Below are positions 45,816-56,617 of a stretch of 64,000 nucleotides of DNA, piece by piece; the first letter of the stretch is position 1, and every line of letters begins with the position of its first letter. The notes under the pieces are model-generated. The model did not search any database. It had not been told where the DNA came from and was given only the letters and a program-made list of their open reading frames with translations. The position numbers and the translations under genes are program-made. The stretch comes from Trichoderma breve. Lineage: Eukaryota > Ascomycota > Sordariomycetes > Hypocreales > Hypocreaceae. Location of the stretch: contig NC_079232.1 of the NCBI RefSeq assembly GCF_028502605.1, positions 372,001 through 436,000 on the forward strand, written 5' to 3'.

Positions 45816-47039
45816 TTACGGGCTCCCAACGACGCTTTCAGCTTCATCCTTGGCGCTGCTGCTTTCCCAAAGCTCAAAGCTTTCGCCTGTGCCTTCTATG
45901 GGCTGCAGAACAGCGGCCTTGGATGATGTGCCGTCGGATCTTGAAATGAGAGCGTCAATGTCTTCATGAATCTCCAGCTCGTCCTCGTCCTCTTCCTCTT
46001 CCGGCTCCTCGGGGATGTTGGAGGGAATGTTTGAGATAGTGGCGATGGGGGCTTCTGGCTCCTCGTCCTCGTGGATGAGAATCACCGATGTCTCGTCACA
46101 GCCCTCAGCATAGAAATCCGCTGCATTCATCTCACCTAGCGCAACTCGCTGCTTCTCAACAATCATCTCATCACCCTTGGGCGACGGGCTAGCACGCTGG
46201 GCTGAAGTCTGGGAGACGTCGTCTGCAGGAGGAATGTTCTCCTTGTCACGTCCCTCGGCACCATCTCGCTTTGCGCGCTGCTCCGTCTCCTCATCAGATG
46301 AGATGTCGAGTGTGCAGGTGCTGTGCTGCAGAAGATTGGTCATCTCCTGCTCAGGGGTGTCTTCGTGAATGTCAAAGAACCAGCTGGCCTTGGATTCAGG
46401 CTCAAGCAGGCTGGAGGCGACGGGCTTCTTGACGGATGGCCGAGGGGTGTAGCCCGCAATGGTGCCTTTTAGGGCTGCATCGAGAGAGAAGGGAGCGGAA
46501 GAGCCGCCGAGGGCGAATGATGGGGGGTCCAGGCGAGTGGCGCGACGCCGTCCCGACAAAAGTCTAGAGCGCTTGCCCTGAGTTGGCGAGCGGCCCGCGG
46601 GAGCTACCGGGCAGGACTTGGGCGTGTTGTCGACACTGGCCTTGCCCAGATTTGACTTTGGGTTCAGAATGCGACGAGGCGTGGAAGAGGCCTTGTTCTG
46701 GCTGGTGAGAGATCGTGCACTGGCGACGGGAGTGCTGATCTTGGGAGTGAGGAAGAAGTTGGAGGGCTTGAGGGCATCCTTGGCAGGGGTGCCTGAGCTT
46801 ACGCCCTTGGAGCGTTTTGCAAAGAGCAGGGGATCGACATTTTCACAGTTATCAATCTCGAGAAACTCTGCTTTCCGCTTGGGAGAAACGTTGGCTGCGA
46901 CAGAATTAGTCCCTGCTTATTCTTCTTTCCTCTTGGGTAAGATGCAAAGCATACCGTTTTGTCTGTTCTTTAGGCTGGTCAGGGACTGTAGACGAGCTCC
47001 GTCAAGGGGAGCAAAGGGCTGGCGGGTGACGGCGGCCAT
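45816..47039 (-). CDS. Conserved fungal protein with D-box and KEN box, possible APC/C substrate
   Basis: A 387-residue, largely disordered protein with no recognised enzyme domain. Exons are 47039-46955 and 46894-45816. Near the start it is basic. RRILNPKSN at 102-110 exactly fits the destruction-box pattern RxxLxxxxN, and KEN lies at 246-248 in DKENIPP. Several TP/SP sites suggest CDK phosphorylation. A compact conserved-looking segment (SWFFDIHEDTPEQEM) lies at 199-213. The last third is very acidic. D-box, KEN box, TP sites and an acidic tail together suggest a cell-cycle protein degraded by the anaphase-promoting complex; a securin-like role is one possibility and is only an inference. 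Upstream of thymidylate kinase, same strand. Confidence 0.75.
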
Positions 47040-47072
47040 TGCTCCAGAGGGATTTAATCGAAGGACTGAATC

Positions 47073-47131
47073 GATGCGATGCGATGCGGTACAAATGCAG
47101 GAGTGATTGATGCGATGCGATGCGATGCGAC
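47073..47131. repeat. Two GATGC tandem arrays in the leader of the KEN/D-box gene
   Basis: Three to four GATGC units at 47073-47088 and four at 47109-47131, separated by 20 bases. On the coding strand they read GCATC repeats at -35 to -93 from the start codon. Probably leader or core promoter. Confidence 0.6.
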
Positions 47132-48046
47132 AAGTTGCCGTGGTTCCACTTTGATTGAATACTTTGGTGGGGAGATGAAGAAACGATGTGGTTGATTTGA
47201 TGATGGCAGTTGGTTCACCGAGGACGAAGGGAGCAAGCGGTCAGTCAATTTTGGGTCTGGAATTAATGGTAGAATGCGGTTTTCATCATCTTTTTTTGCC
47301 ACTGCGATGATTTGCTTTGCTTTGGTATCAAATGATGTTTGCGTTCTCTCGAGTTTGGCGAGGATTCACTAACGAACGTGGTGTGAGAGAGAGCGAGGCG
47401 AATAACAAAAGCAAATGGGAAGAGATGGGAGGGGAGAAGAGCGCGAGGCCCAAGTGGGACAGAGGGAGTACTAATAAACACTGAAGAAGCGCGATGTGGA
47501 CGTGAGAAGGGCGATGCGGCCAGAGGGCGGCCGGTACATGTCTTGAGGCGTCTGGGCGGGCGGCCCTGGAGTACCTGCTACTCTTGCTACTCTACGGGCT
47601 ACTTGAGGGGTACTTTTACCCTCTGACACTACTGGGTGCTAAAGGTGGTGCTAAAGCTGCTAAAGCCCAGTGGTTGCTCGCAAGACAGGGCCAAACGGGG
47701 GCCTAGCGTTCCAGCCTAGCAGAAGGGTGGCAGAGGGCGGCAGATGTAGCGGACGGCTCACAAGGTGGTCGCAGATACAAAGAGGCCCGTGCGCAAATTG
47801 GCAAGAGGGAGGTACCGTCGCGACGCGCCTCACCGACGATTCGCTTAAGTTTAATGGGATTTCAGATTTTGTGTGGGCTTTTCTCGAATGTGGGGTTGGG
47901 GGGAGAGGGTGAGAATGAAGCTGGGAACTGGAGGGAGCTGAGTGAAGGGGATTTACAGCAGGGGGGTTGAACGAGGCTCTGCTATCAAATTTGATGCCGG
48001 TGATTTGATGCCAGAGACAGAGGGGGGAATGTAAGTACTTGTACTG

Positions 48047-48076
48047 GAGGGGATGGGATGGGATGGGACGGGAGGG
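48047..48076 (+). repeat. GGGAT tandem array, canonical G-quadruplex motif
   Basis: Six G-runs of three or four bases separated by one or two bases. It fits the strict G3+N1-7 rule with short loops. The reverse complement of the same unit occurs in the bZIP leader at 4974-4994. Confidence 0.6.
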
Positions 48077-49372
48077 AAGAGCATCGAGACATGAAGAGGG
48101 AAGGGCAGGGCAGATCTCGTTCGTCCAGATTTCGCCCCCCCAAGACAATAAAAGCGAGCCGGCGAGACACACGGGCGGCTGGCCATGCATCTTGTATCTA
48201 CATACTGGTGCATCCTGTACGGAGTCACTTTGACGCGTCTGCCGGGACGGGTAAAGTGCTTTGCCACGATTGGCGGGCGGGAGGCCAATGGACGCGTGGG
48301 GATGCGTGAGAGCCAGGGATGCGCCTTGGATGCGCGACAGGGGGAGGTTGCGAGCTGTGCGTGATGGTGCATTGCATGATGCGCTAGAGGAGACGCGCGA
48401 AGCACGCGCGTGGAGGCCGGGATTGTACAAGTGTCTATATTTATTTGCACAAGGAAGCGAAACGAATTGGGGGTCATCATCTCATACACGGAGGTGATGA
48501 TGGCTGACTGATGGAGATTGATAGTGATTGATAACGGTTGAGGATATATCATGGAACTGTCTAGTGCATGTAGATGGATGCAAGCAAACCTCAACTTTTC
48601 CACCTTCAAGGCACCCTCTTCTCAAGGCACTTTACACGCCACCCGCTCAGCCACTTTAATTGATGTAGAGAGAAAAAACCGCCTTGCATGACGTGCTGCC
48701 CGCTGGACAAAATCCCCTCCTGGGCATCTCCCTGCACATTCAACGACCAGGGCCTTCGGCTTGCCCCGAAATCTCGCAGGCCCGCTCCAATCCAATCAAC
48801 GCGTCCAGCCGCTGCCGAATCTCGTCACTCCACTCGTCATTCAGCCATCATCCAACATCCAGCTCCAGCCCTTTTTATCAAACCTGCATCCGACTATTGC
48901 ATATTGCACTACCAACTGCAGCATTTCGACATTGATACCTTGGTACTCATCAAAGTCGCACCAGGCCGATGCATCTGCGCCACCCTCGATCCCCATTGGC
49001 TACTGCTGCTGCTGCTGCTTAGCGCTCGCTCGCTCGCATCTTCTTCGCTGTCTCTTCTTCTTGTCTTGGTCTGTCTTACTATTGATTGCCTGCATTTGCA
49101 CCAACCCACAAATCAATTGGACCGGCTCTGTCTCACCAATTAGCGGCCGGAAGACGAGCAAAAGGCTAGACGGGCTGCAATCCAACTTGAGTTTCAGTTT
49201 CAGCTATCTGCACATCTAATCGAATCTATCCCTTGTTCCCCATCGAATCTGAGCACATAGTTGTCTCGACTCTCCCCAAGCTCAATCTCCCTTTTATCTA
49301 CCAGTCCATATCCTTGGGCTCACTCATGGATCCAATGCCAATTACAATACTGTACATACAAATTTCAGGCAC

Positions 49373-50435
49373 TTAGTTGCCCTTCTGTAGCGCCAGCTGC
49401 TGGTCAATCAGCCCGCTGAGCGTCTCCCACAATGGCCGCCACTTCATTCCGAGCACGTCGTTGTCAACCCTAAAGGGAACCGGGCCGTCCTCCACCAGCT
49501 TCGTGTCCAGCTCGGGATATGTGCTCCTTGCCCACGCGGCAATGTCCTTCCACGTCGTTGGTGCGCCTGAGGCAACCAGCTCAATGCCGTCTGGGACGTC
49601 CGGCTGGGCGGCCTTGATGGTCAGGTCGGCGACATCGCGCACGTCAACAATCACCGATGGGAAGAGGGGTGCCGGAGACTGCAGCGACTTCCAGAACCAG
49701 GCATTGATGCCGTCGATATCGCCAGCCGTCTTGCGAATCTGGCTGTGGCCAAGCACAAAGGTCGGGTGGACCGTGGCCAGCTTAAAGGCCGGCTTGTGCT
49801 CCTTGACCCAGTCCTGCGAGGCCTGATGGGCCAGAATCTTGGAGGCCACGTACATTGTGCCGTGGTCACCCTTGCCGTCAGGAAACATTTGCTCAATGTT
49901 AAGCTCGTGCCTTTTGCCAGTGTTTGCTGCTGCTGTGTCAGTTGTATGCTTCAACCCCCTGGGCCAACCTCTGGGCCCTATGTAGGAAGGTGGATCTGTA
50001 CTCACCTGGGACAAAAGTGTCTGTGTTGAAAAAGAGGTCGGGGGGACCAATGCTTAGGATCGATGCCATAATGACCACCTTCTTGATGCTGGGGATCTTT
50101 CTGGCAGACTCCAGCACAGAGAGCGTCCCCCGCACAGCAGGATCGAGATAGTCCTTGTGCAGGTCGGCTCCCTTTCCGGGCATGGGCGATGCAATGTGGA
50201 AGACGACTTCGACATTGTCCAGAGCATCGTCGAATGCCTGAGGCTTGGAGATGTCTGGCACCACGACAAACTCAATCTTTGAGACATTGTCGCGGAAAAT
50301 GTCCTTGAGGTTCTCAATCTGCTCAGCCTTCCGCACGCTTAGACGCACGTTATACCCTTCGCGAAGAGCCGATGTGACGACCTGCGAGCCAATGAAGCCC
50401 GTCGCACCAGTGATGAAGGCAAGCTTTGAAGACAT
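49373..50435 (-). CDS. Extended short-chain dehydrogenase/reductase (ketoreductase type)
   Basis: A predicted NADP(H)-dependent reductase of 329 residues resembling dihydroflavonol-4-reductase/GRE2-type enzymes. Exons are 50435-50006 and 49932-49373, with a 73-nt intron (GTGAGT...CTGACACAG). The N-terminus MSSKLAFITGATGFIGSQV carries the Rossmann motif G-A-T-G-F-I-G. VFHIASP follows. The catalytic Tyr-Lys pair is Y170-x3-K174 in YVASK, and VHPTFVLG is the usual following strand. Cytosolic by appearance. The substrate is unknown. It is divergent from a tautomerase-family gene. Confidence 0.88.
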
Positions 50436-51192
50436 GATGAATACTTGATGAATTGTGGATTTTGTGATGATTTGCTGCCGACTTGCTAACTGTGCTTTTG
50501 CTATTCTGATTGGATTTATCAACGATACTCATGCTGTCTATATATATTTCATCATCTACAGGTACACCCGTCGACTAAACAAACGTTGAAGCCATGTTCA
50601 GCTCATGATGATCAGTAATCTCGAGTTGAGACGAGTTGTTGAGAGGCAGGTTTGTCCGTCCAAAGGCAGGTCTGTCCGTCCAGACGCCGGTTTGTCAGCC
50701 GCTGCACGATGAGCAATCAAACAACATCTCCACGACCGTCCAGCAATTAGCTCAGCGCCTCCGACTGCCTTGAACTGTTGGAGTTAACCCCACTTATCCC
50801 CGGGCCCGGGGCTCCAGCCGGCGAATCCGGGCGGACGGTGCGATTACAATTACACCCACAAGCGCCGTATTACTCGACGCCACTTCAGAGGGATTACCGT
50901 TTCGAGGACATTTCTGGCATCTTTGGTGCTCTGTGTCGTTTTCCTAAATTAGAAGTTTTTGGATACTCGTAGTATCAGACGACGTGGACGGTCGCTCACT
51001 TGCTCAAGATGGATGCAGCTATGCCTCTCCTCATGCCATTCTCGTATTGATCCCGATGGCTTCTTTGACACTTAAAAACCACGTCAATGCCCTGTAAAAT
51101 GCATTCCTCTCACATCTCTTCATCAATCATATCATAAAGCAACTATTATTACACTCTTCTCCAAGCAGCATCTACAAGACACCACCGCAATC
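50436..51192. other. Divergent promoter region of the reductase and tautomerase genes
   Basis: 757 bases between divergent starts. It contains a three-copy 20-bp tandem repeat, listed separately. No gene is supported. Confidence 0.55.
50643..50700 (+). repeat. Three-copy tandem repeat with a 20-bp period in a divergent promoter
   Basis: Successive units start GGCAGGTTTGTCCGTCCA, GGCAGGTCTGTCCGTCCA and CGCCGGTTTGTCAGCC. The first two differ by one base over their core and the third is shorter and diverged. It could be a cluster of transcription-factor sites serving both flanking genes. Confidence 0.65.
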
Positions 51193-51633
51193 ATGCCCCA
51201 CTGGCTCGTCTACCACCCTCCCAGCACCTACGCCGACGACGAATCCAAAGATGCCCTCGTCAAAGCCATAACCGACTTCTACGTCGGCGTCGTCGGCATG
51301 CCAGCCTTTTACGTCGTCGTCAACTTCATCAAAGTCGCGCACGAAGGTTTCTACGTCGGCGGCGTCCGGCGCGGTCCCGATGACAAGCCCTTCATCCGCT
51401 TCACCATCAACCATGTTGCGCACAACTACCCCGACGACGATAAAGTTATTCGCGAGGCCGGCGACGTGTTTAACGAGCTGTTGAAGCCGTTGATGAAGGG
51501 CAAATATGATTGGGAGTTTCACATTTCGGAGACGGATAGGAGGCTTTGGAAGACGAATGGGTTTACGCCGCCGGAGGCTGACAGTGAGGGCCTGAAGTTA
51601 TGGGTCAAGGAGAATCGCCCGGTTCCTTATTGA
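51193..51633 (+). CDS. Tautomerase-superfamily protein, cis-CaaD-like
   Basis: A small enzyme of 146 residues in one exon. It starts Met-Pro; in this superfamily the initiator Met is removed and Pro1 is the catalytic base. HWLVYHPPSTY then a K-A-I-T helix matches the fungal branch related to cis-3-chloroacrylic acid dehalogenase. VGGVRRGPDDK contains an Arg pair at the expected substrate-binding position, and DWEFHISETDRRLWKTNGFTPP is a strongly conserved-looking C-terminal block. The family works as tautomerase or hydratase on small unsaturated acids. The natural substrate here is unknown. Confidence 0.85.
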   Translation: MPHWLVYHPPSTYADDESKDALVKAITDFYVGVVGMPAFYVVVNFIKVAHEGFYVGGVRRGPDDKPFIRFTINHVAHNYPDDDKVIREAGDVFNELLKPLMKGKYDWEFHISETDRRLWKTNGFTPPEADSEGLKLWVKENRPVPY

Positions 51634-53744
51634 TACGTGTACCCTCTGTTAGACTGTATGTAGGTAGCAATGCTGTGTATTTTCTTTCTTATCGCATATC
51701 GTTTGCCGCTGTCATGTCGTGCTTCAGAGCCAACCATTTCCCATACTCGCACTTGTACAAGACACCACCGCCTACTGTACGAACGAACCAGTTGCACCCT
51801 CGACTTCAATTGTTGCCATATATAGCAAATGCTTCGCTCCACAATATCTTACAACAAACCGCCCCCAAAATCCAATCCAGTCCACAAACGCGCCTGGCCT
51901 TGTCAACGGGCCGCTCGCTTCTTCAAGTTTCGAAACCAACAAGCTAATAAGCTAGACATACCAAGCCAAGCCAAACTACGTAACACACTCCGACTCTGGG
52001 CATTACAAAGGCTGCCACACCTTTTTTTTTTTGTAGCGGGAGGGGACTAGTCTAGTGGGTGTACGAGATGCCTAATGCGGATGGATGTCTTGGGTGATGC
52101 AAGCTGAAGAAAGAATACGCAGATATAGTCGGAGGATATTACATGGATTATTGGAGGTGGTGAGTGATTTAATGCCGAGGTTAGAAGAAGTAACTTAGAG
52201 GATGTATTTTTTGTAGGGGCTGGAATTAAGGTGAGTCGTATTTGATGGAAAAGTGTTGTGTAAGTGGGACCTGGAATGGAGTGGATGGGAAATATAGCGG
52301 CTAATGAGAATATGTCATGTTTAGTATTGTATTCGCATGGGATGAATGCGTATTCTGCTTAGAACATACTAATAGTAATCGAATAGCCATCTTAACATAC
52401 GACGAAATCAAGGCTCAAGCCAACCTGCGAATGAACTAATTTTTCTCATGAATGTGCGACACATGCTCGCGCATTTACATGGCGCATCCCATGTCTGCTA
52501 TAAGACGGCCTTTATCAACTGCCACCACATGACAATTCCTTATCATATTCTACTGTCTTTACGTTCACGCTTCTGCCCATCACTTGTAACATCGGTATGG
52601 TTTGTGTGTTGCTCAGGAAGTAATGGATCGGGATTTAGTCCATGCCAGGGGCGGACTTTAAGCATGCAGCTGATCCACCATGCAGAGCCTCAACATTGTC
52701 GTGAGATTTCCCGACTAGTTGTGGGACATTTACTCGATAACACTCCATCATTGGCTATACGTCTGATGCAGTCATCCTAAGCCCATACATATCGAGATAC
52801 TATTCTTCTAATCGTAAGCTATGAAGCATTACTCATCGCTCTATTGGAGGATGAAGTAATACGGATTTGTATGGCACTCACCACTTTGACTACATCGCCA
52901 TACTGCGATGCATCTACGTATCCTTTCTTTCCATATCGAACATTGATAACATCTAACTGTCTCTAGCTACTACTAGTTGTCAATACTTCGACTCATCTCT
53001 ATGTAAGCTAAACCAAGTCCGACTAACTGCCACCTGTAAATGTCACTGGACTCACAAATACGATTGATGTGTATCAGTTAAATAGATGCTCTGGTTAGGG
53101 GTTTGCCTTTTTGGCCAAGAGATCAAAGATGATAGTAAGATGATAGTAAGATGATAGTAAGACGATAGACAAACCTCTCAACAAGGATGAGATTTTGCAC
53201 CAATCATGGATTTGAGTCGAAAGAGCCGCACAGTCGTAAAGCTCAGTTGCATACCACGGCAGTCATGTCCCCATTGAACCACTCAACTACCGACCTTTTC
53301 ACAATGCTAGTCATTGTTCACAACAACTTCAACTTACTTGACAACCTGAATGCAGTCATCTGCTCACACAGCATCACCATACCAGGGTCCCACCATCAAA
53401 AAAGAGCATTACATTATGCTTAGCGGGAGACTAAAATCCCATTTTCCCCGGCCCTGAGCAATCACACGACAAAGCCTTCTATTTTTGCACCACGCTGGCC
53501 GCATGAGAAACGCTCATCGCTTCCTTGTCCTCGCTAACTAATTCCGTGCTTATATCTGACATTGCATCCTGATGCTCAATTCCTGCAATGGCAACCGACC
53601 TGTTTTATATCGGCGGGGCACATCTCTCCAGGCAACGATATTTACACCGATTCTTCAAGCTTGATTAACTGTTAAACTCCAAATAGAGAGAATGAGATAG
53701 AAGAGAGTCACAGTAGAATATCATCGAGCCAAGACTAAACAATC
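51634..53744. other. Long AT-rich intergenic region
   Basis: 2.1 kb between the tautomerase and HET genes. It has a T-run near 52023 and a short tandem repeat near 53127. No open frame shows a domain. Confidence 0.55.
53127..53168 (+). repeat. 11-bp tandem repeat, about four copies
   Basis: AGATGATAGTA units in tandem, the last copy with one substitution (GACGATAG). Confidence 0.7.
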
Positions 53745-55439
53745 ATGGCGAAAAAAGTCTCCTGGCACGACCAAGTCCTCCCCGCAATCAACTCCCTCAA
53801 ATCAGAAATCCGCACTCTCCAGATCAAGCCCGGCCCTCCAGACTCCCCCCTACGCTGCAAATTCCACGTAGCAACCCTCGACGACCTCGACTTCCCCTAT
53901 GAAGCCCTTTCTTACGCCTGGGGAACCGACAATATCGACTCCCATGAAGACATCTTCTTCGGAGACAACAATGTCGGAGTCACGCCCTCACTAGCCGATG
54001 CCCTCCGGCGACTGCGGCTCCCCGATCAACCAAGGCATGTCTGGGCCGATGCTTTGTGCATCAACCAGACGGACAATCTCGAAAAGTCGCTGCAAGTCTC
54101 CATGATGGGCCGCATCTACAACAAGTGCAAGCAAGGCGCCATCTGGCTCGGCTCCCTGGGCGACATTTCTCAGACCGACGCCCAAGCAGCCCTCGACACC
54201 CTCTCCTGGATCGCAGGCGACCAAGACCCTCCCCCCTGGCTAAACGACGAACAGAAAAGAATCACCGTCGCAGCCGCCTTGAAGGCCGTCCTCAACGTAT
54301 CTTGGTGGAGCCGCATCTGGACCGTCCAGGAAGCAATCCTCCCCCCAACAGCCACCATCTACTGGGGCCCCTGCGAAATCCCCTGGGCCGTCCTGGACAA
54401 AGCCTCAGAGAGCTTCTTCAACGACACGGCTCCGGCAATCCACCACGAGTTCTGGGACAACGGCTGCCTCTTCGACCTCCAAGGCTCCCTCCGCGGCCTC
54501 AGCGCCTCCCGCGAAGAAGAGCTCTTCCAGCTCCTCTGGCGCTGGCGCTTCCGCTCCGCAACAGATCCCCGCGATAAAGTCTACGGCGTCCTCGGTTTTC
54601 GTCAAGACGTCTCTCTCCCCTCGGTTAAAATGTGCAACTACGAAGTCGACGTGCGCACGCTCTACCACACCGTGACAATCGACCTCATCGGCATGAGCAC
54701 CGACCTGCAGCCCCTGATCGGCCGCGGCGGCGAAGGAACCGATATCCCAGGCCTTGCCTCGTGGGCCGTCGACTGGAGCGGCGTCAAGGACGAAGCCAGA
54801 CGCAGCAAGTGCAACTTCTGGGACCACCACCACTGGTGGCACTGGGGCGGCTTTGAAGCAGACCGCGGTATGTTCGGTGTCGGCGAGGGCCTCAGAGTCG
54901 AGGATAACAACTCTGCCCTTCGCATCTGCGGCCTGAAGCTCAGCCGTGTCGCTCTGGTGGAAGAGATTGCAGCTGGCGAGGATATACCCGGCGAGGGCTC
55001 AGTTGCTTCCATCTTCCGCTCATACGGCAACCGATGGGGTAAACTCTTGTCAAGGTATCACGAGCAGTTCCCAGACAAGCTCTCTGACGGCGGATTGACG
55101 GCATTCCTGGGCCTCATCACAGGCAGCCTATCGCCAGATGGATCAGACGATGAGGACAACCCCAACGAATGGGTAAATAAAATGGTTCGGTCACAGGCCA
55201 TCTTCATCACCGAGGATAGACATATTGGGCTTGGCCCCCGAAATGTTAAGCCAGGTCAGGAACTTTGGATTATTGGCGGATGTAGGGTGCCGGTAATCCT
55301 GAATGCTCTGCTAAAAGCGTCTGATGAAGAGCCAGATCCGAGTTTGACCTTCCACAGCGAATGTTTTGTCTATGGTGTCATGAAGGGAGAGGCTGTCGAG
55401 GGTCGAGAAGAAGAAGTGATTGAAATCTTACTTCGCTGA
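53745..55439 (+). CDS. HET-domain protein (heterokaryon incompatibility type)
   Basis: 564 residues, one exon. The HET domain spans about 45-200. YEALSYAWG is at 52-60 and WADALCINQTD at 99-109, followed by QVSMMGRIYNKCKQGAIWLG, the three classic HET blocks in order. WWSRIWTVQEAILP and DPRDKVYGVLG are also family-typical. No NACHT or WD40 region is fused to it. The C-terminal 130 residues hold a block ending FHSECFVYGVMKGEA, frequent at the end of stand-alone HET proteins. HET domains trigger cell death on non-self contact in known incompatibility systems; here that role is inferred from family alone. Confidence 0.92.
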   Translation: MAKKVSWHDQVLPAINSLKSEIRTLQIKPGPPDSPLRCKFHVATLDDLDFPYEALSYAWGTDNIDSHEDIFFGDNNVGVTPSLADALRRLRLPDQPRHVWADALCINQTDNLEKSLQVSMMGRIYNKCKQGAIWLGSLGDISQTDAQAALDTLSWIAGDQDPPPWLNDEQKRITVAAALKAVLNVSWWSRIWTVQEAILPPTATIYWGPCEIPWAVLDKASESFFNDTAPAIHHEFWDNGCLFDLQGSLRGLSASREEELFQLLWRWRFRSATDPRDKVYGVLGFRQDVSLPSVKMCNYEVDVRTLYHTVTIDLIGMSTDLQPLIGRGGEGTDIPGLASWAVDWSGVKDEARRSKCNFWDHHHWWHWGGFEADRGMFGVGEGLRVEDNNSALRICGLKLSRVALVEEIAAGEDIPGEGSVASIFRSYGNRWGKLLSRYHEQFPDKLSDGGLTAFLGLITGSLSPDGSDDEDNPNEWVNKMVRSQAIFITEDRHIGLGPRNVKPGQELWIIGGCRVPVILNALLKASDEEPDPSLTFHSECFVYGVMKGEAVEGREEEVIEILLR

Positions 55440-55713
55440 AACTGCATATTGGATTAGTGTCAATAGAGGCTATGAGCTAATAGCAAAAAGGAGTTATTAA
55501 TGGTTGAATCAGGCTTTTACGGAACTGTGTGCATATTTGGATAAAGATGTTCTGTTATCAAGCTACTTGTAATTCTATCGAGGTCGAGTCAACGTTAGGA
55601 CCAATGTGGTGTGAGAGGGTGTACATAGGCGAATAATCTTCACCACCGAATTCACTTGATCCATTTGCAACCCGGTGCTGTCGTTTGGAACAACATCACG
55701 TACTCAGTTTTTT

Positions 55714-56617
55714 TCACTGCCCAGCCTTCAACGATGTTGCGCCCAATTCGTGGGGCACCGGTTTCGTGGGAGTTGCTGTCTCGGCGTCGTCATGAAGAAT
55801 GTGCTCCTGTCGTTTTGCCTTGGCCGGAGTGGCGAGATCCTCTTCCAGAGTGTGCGGAGCTCGTCGATTGGTTTGAGCGGGCTGGCGAACATCCTCATGC
55901 ACAGAGTGTACCTTGGCTGGTGAGGGTTTGACGTTGGCATTCGTGGCTGCCGTCTTGTTTTCGCTGGCAGGGACCTGGGCTTGATCTCCTCGGACAGCAC
56001 GCTGCTGCTGCTGCTGCTGCTGCTGCTGTTCTGTCTGGGATTGGTAGAGCATTTGATCATAGCAGCCATATGGTGGCTGCGGCTTCTCCTCCGGGGCCCT
56101 GCGGAGCCTCTCACGAAGGATAATCTCTTGCTCGTTCCTCAGAATTGTATCGCGTGGAAAGCAGCAGCCATCGCTAAAATCTTGTCTCCGGGTTCCTTCA
56201 AGCCCAAAGTAGCTGCGGACGGCATATTGCAGTGATCCAATAGTGAAACCATAGACTATACACGTTGTTAGCGATGGCTGGATATGTGTTTACATGGCGA
56301 AGAGGCGACATACAAGGTATGCAAGCGGCAAAAGTAACAGCATCTCCGTAACAAAAGGCAATCTCTTGATCATCCTCCACATCTTGGCCATAGATGGCCA
56401 TTTCCAACCGAGCCCAGGCTCGAGCATACATGCCGCAAATCCAACCAGAGTCTTCGGGTGTCGATGGATCAGCGTCTAGACTGGCAGGGCTCGCGAGCCA
56501 CGCCACTTGTTGGTCCCCGGATGTTCTGGGTTTGGGGATACCATTAGCACCTGGCAAGCATAGCGAGAAACGCAGGAGGCTAAGTTCTGCATCTTCAGAT
56601 GTCGAGCAGTGACACAT
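55714..56617 (-). CDS. Divergent PLAC8-like protein with poly-Gln tract
   Basis: A predicted 281-residue protein, exons 56617-56314 and 56255-55714, with a 58-nt intron (GTATGT, CTAAC branch element, ATAG). The second exon reads YGFTIGSLQYAVRSYFGLEG...DFSDGCCFPRDTILRNEQEI, resembling the second half of PLAC8/DUF614 domains (G-W-I, R, F-G-I-x-G, C-C, Q/N-E-x-E). The first half is degenerate: the usual CPC cluster is missing and GMYAR stands in the place of GKT-x-x-R. A run of nine Gln follows, then a charged C-terminal tail. The start is uncertain; the only upstream Met in frame is the one used, and another frame offers MVSPNPEHPG. A frameshift or missing exon is possible. Confidence 0.55.
56001..56028 (+). 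repeat. GCT/CAG trinucleotide repeat encoding poly-Gln
   Basis: Nine pure GCT units on the + strand, encoding Gln in the PLAC8-like gene on the - strand. Confidence 0.8.

Larger units (their letters stand above)
47040..49372. other. Long intergenic region upstream of the KEN/D-box gene
   Basis: 2.3 kb without a supported gene. It contains tandem GATGC units close to the 47039 start, a strong G-quadruplex motif at 48047-48076, and a C/T-rich + strand stretch at 48790-49200 that could be the promoter of an unrecognised + strand transcript. Its open frames show no domain. Confidence 0.5.

Noticed and set aside
47660..48609. Two long - strand frames (218 and 256 codons)
   Set aside because: Pro/Ser/His-rich low-complexity translations without any domain, overlapping each other in different frames and containing the G-quadruplex array.
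48688..49219. Two overlapping + strand frames of about 150 codons in a C/T-rich stretch
   Set aside because: Composition suggests promoter or leader DNA; the translations have no domain. A non-coding transcript remains possible.
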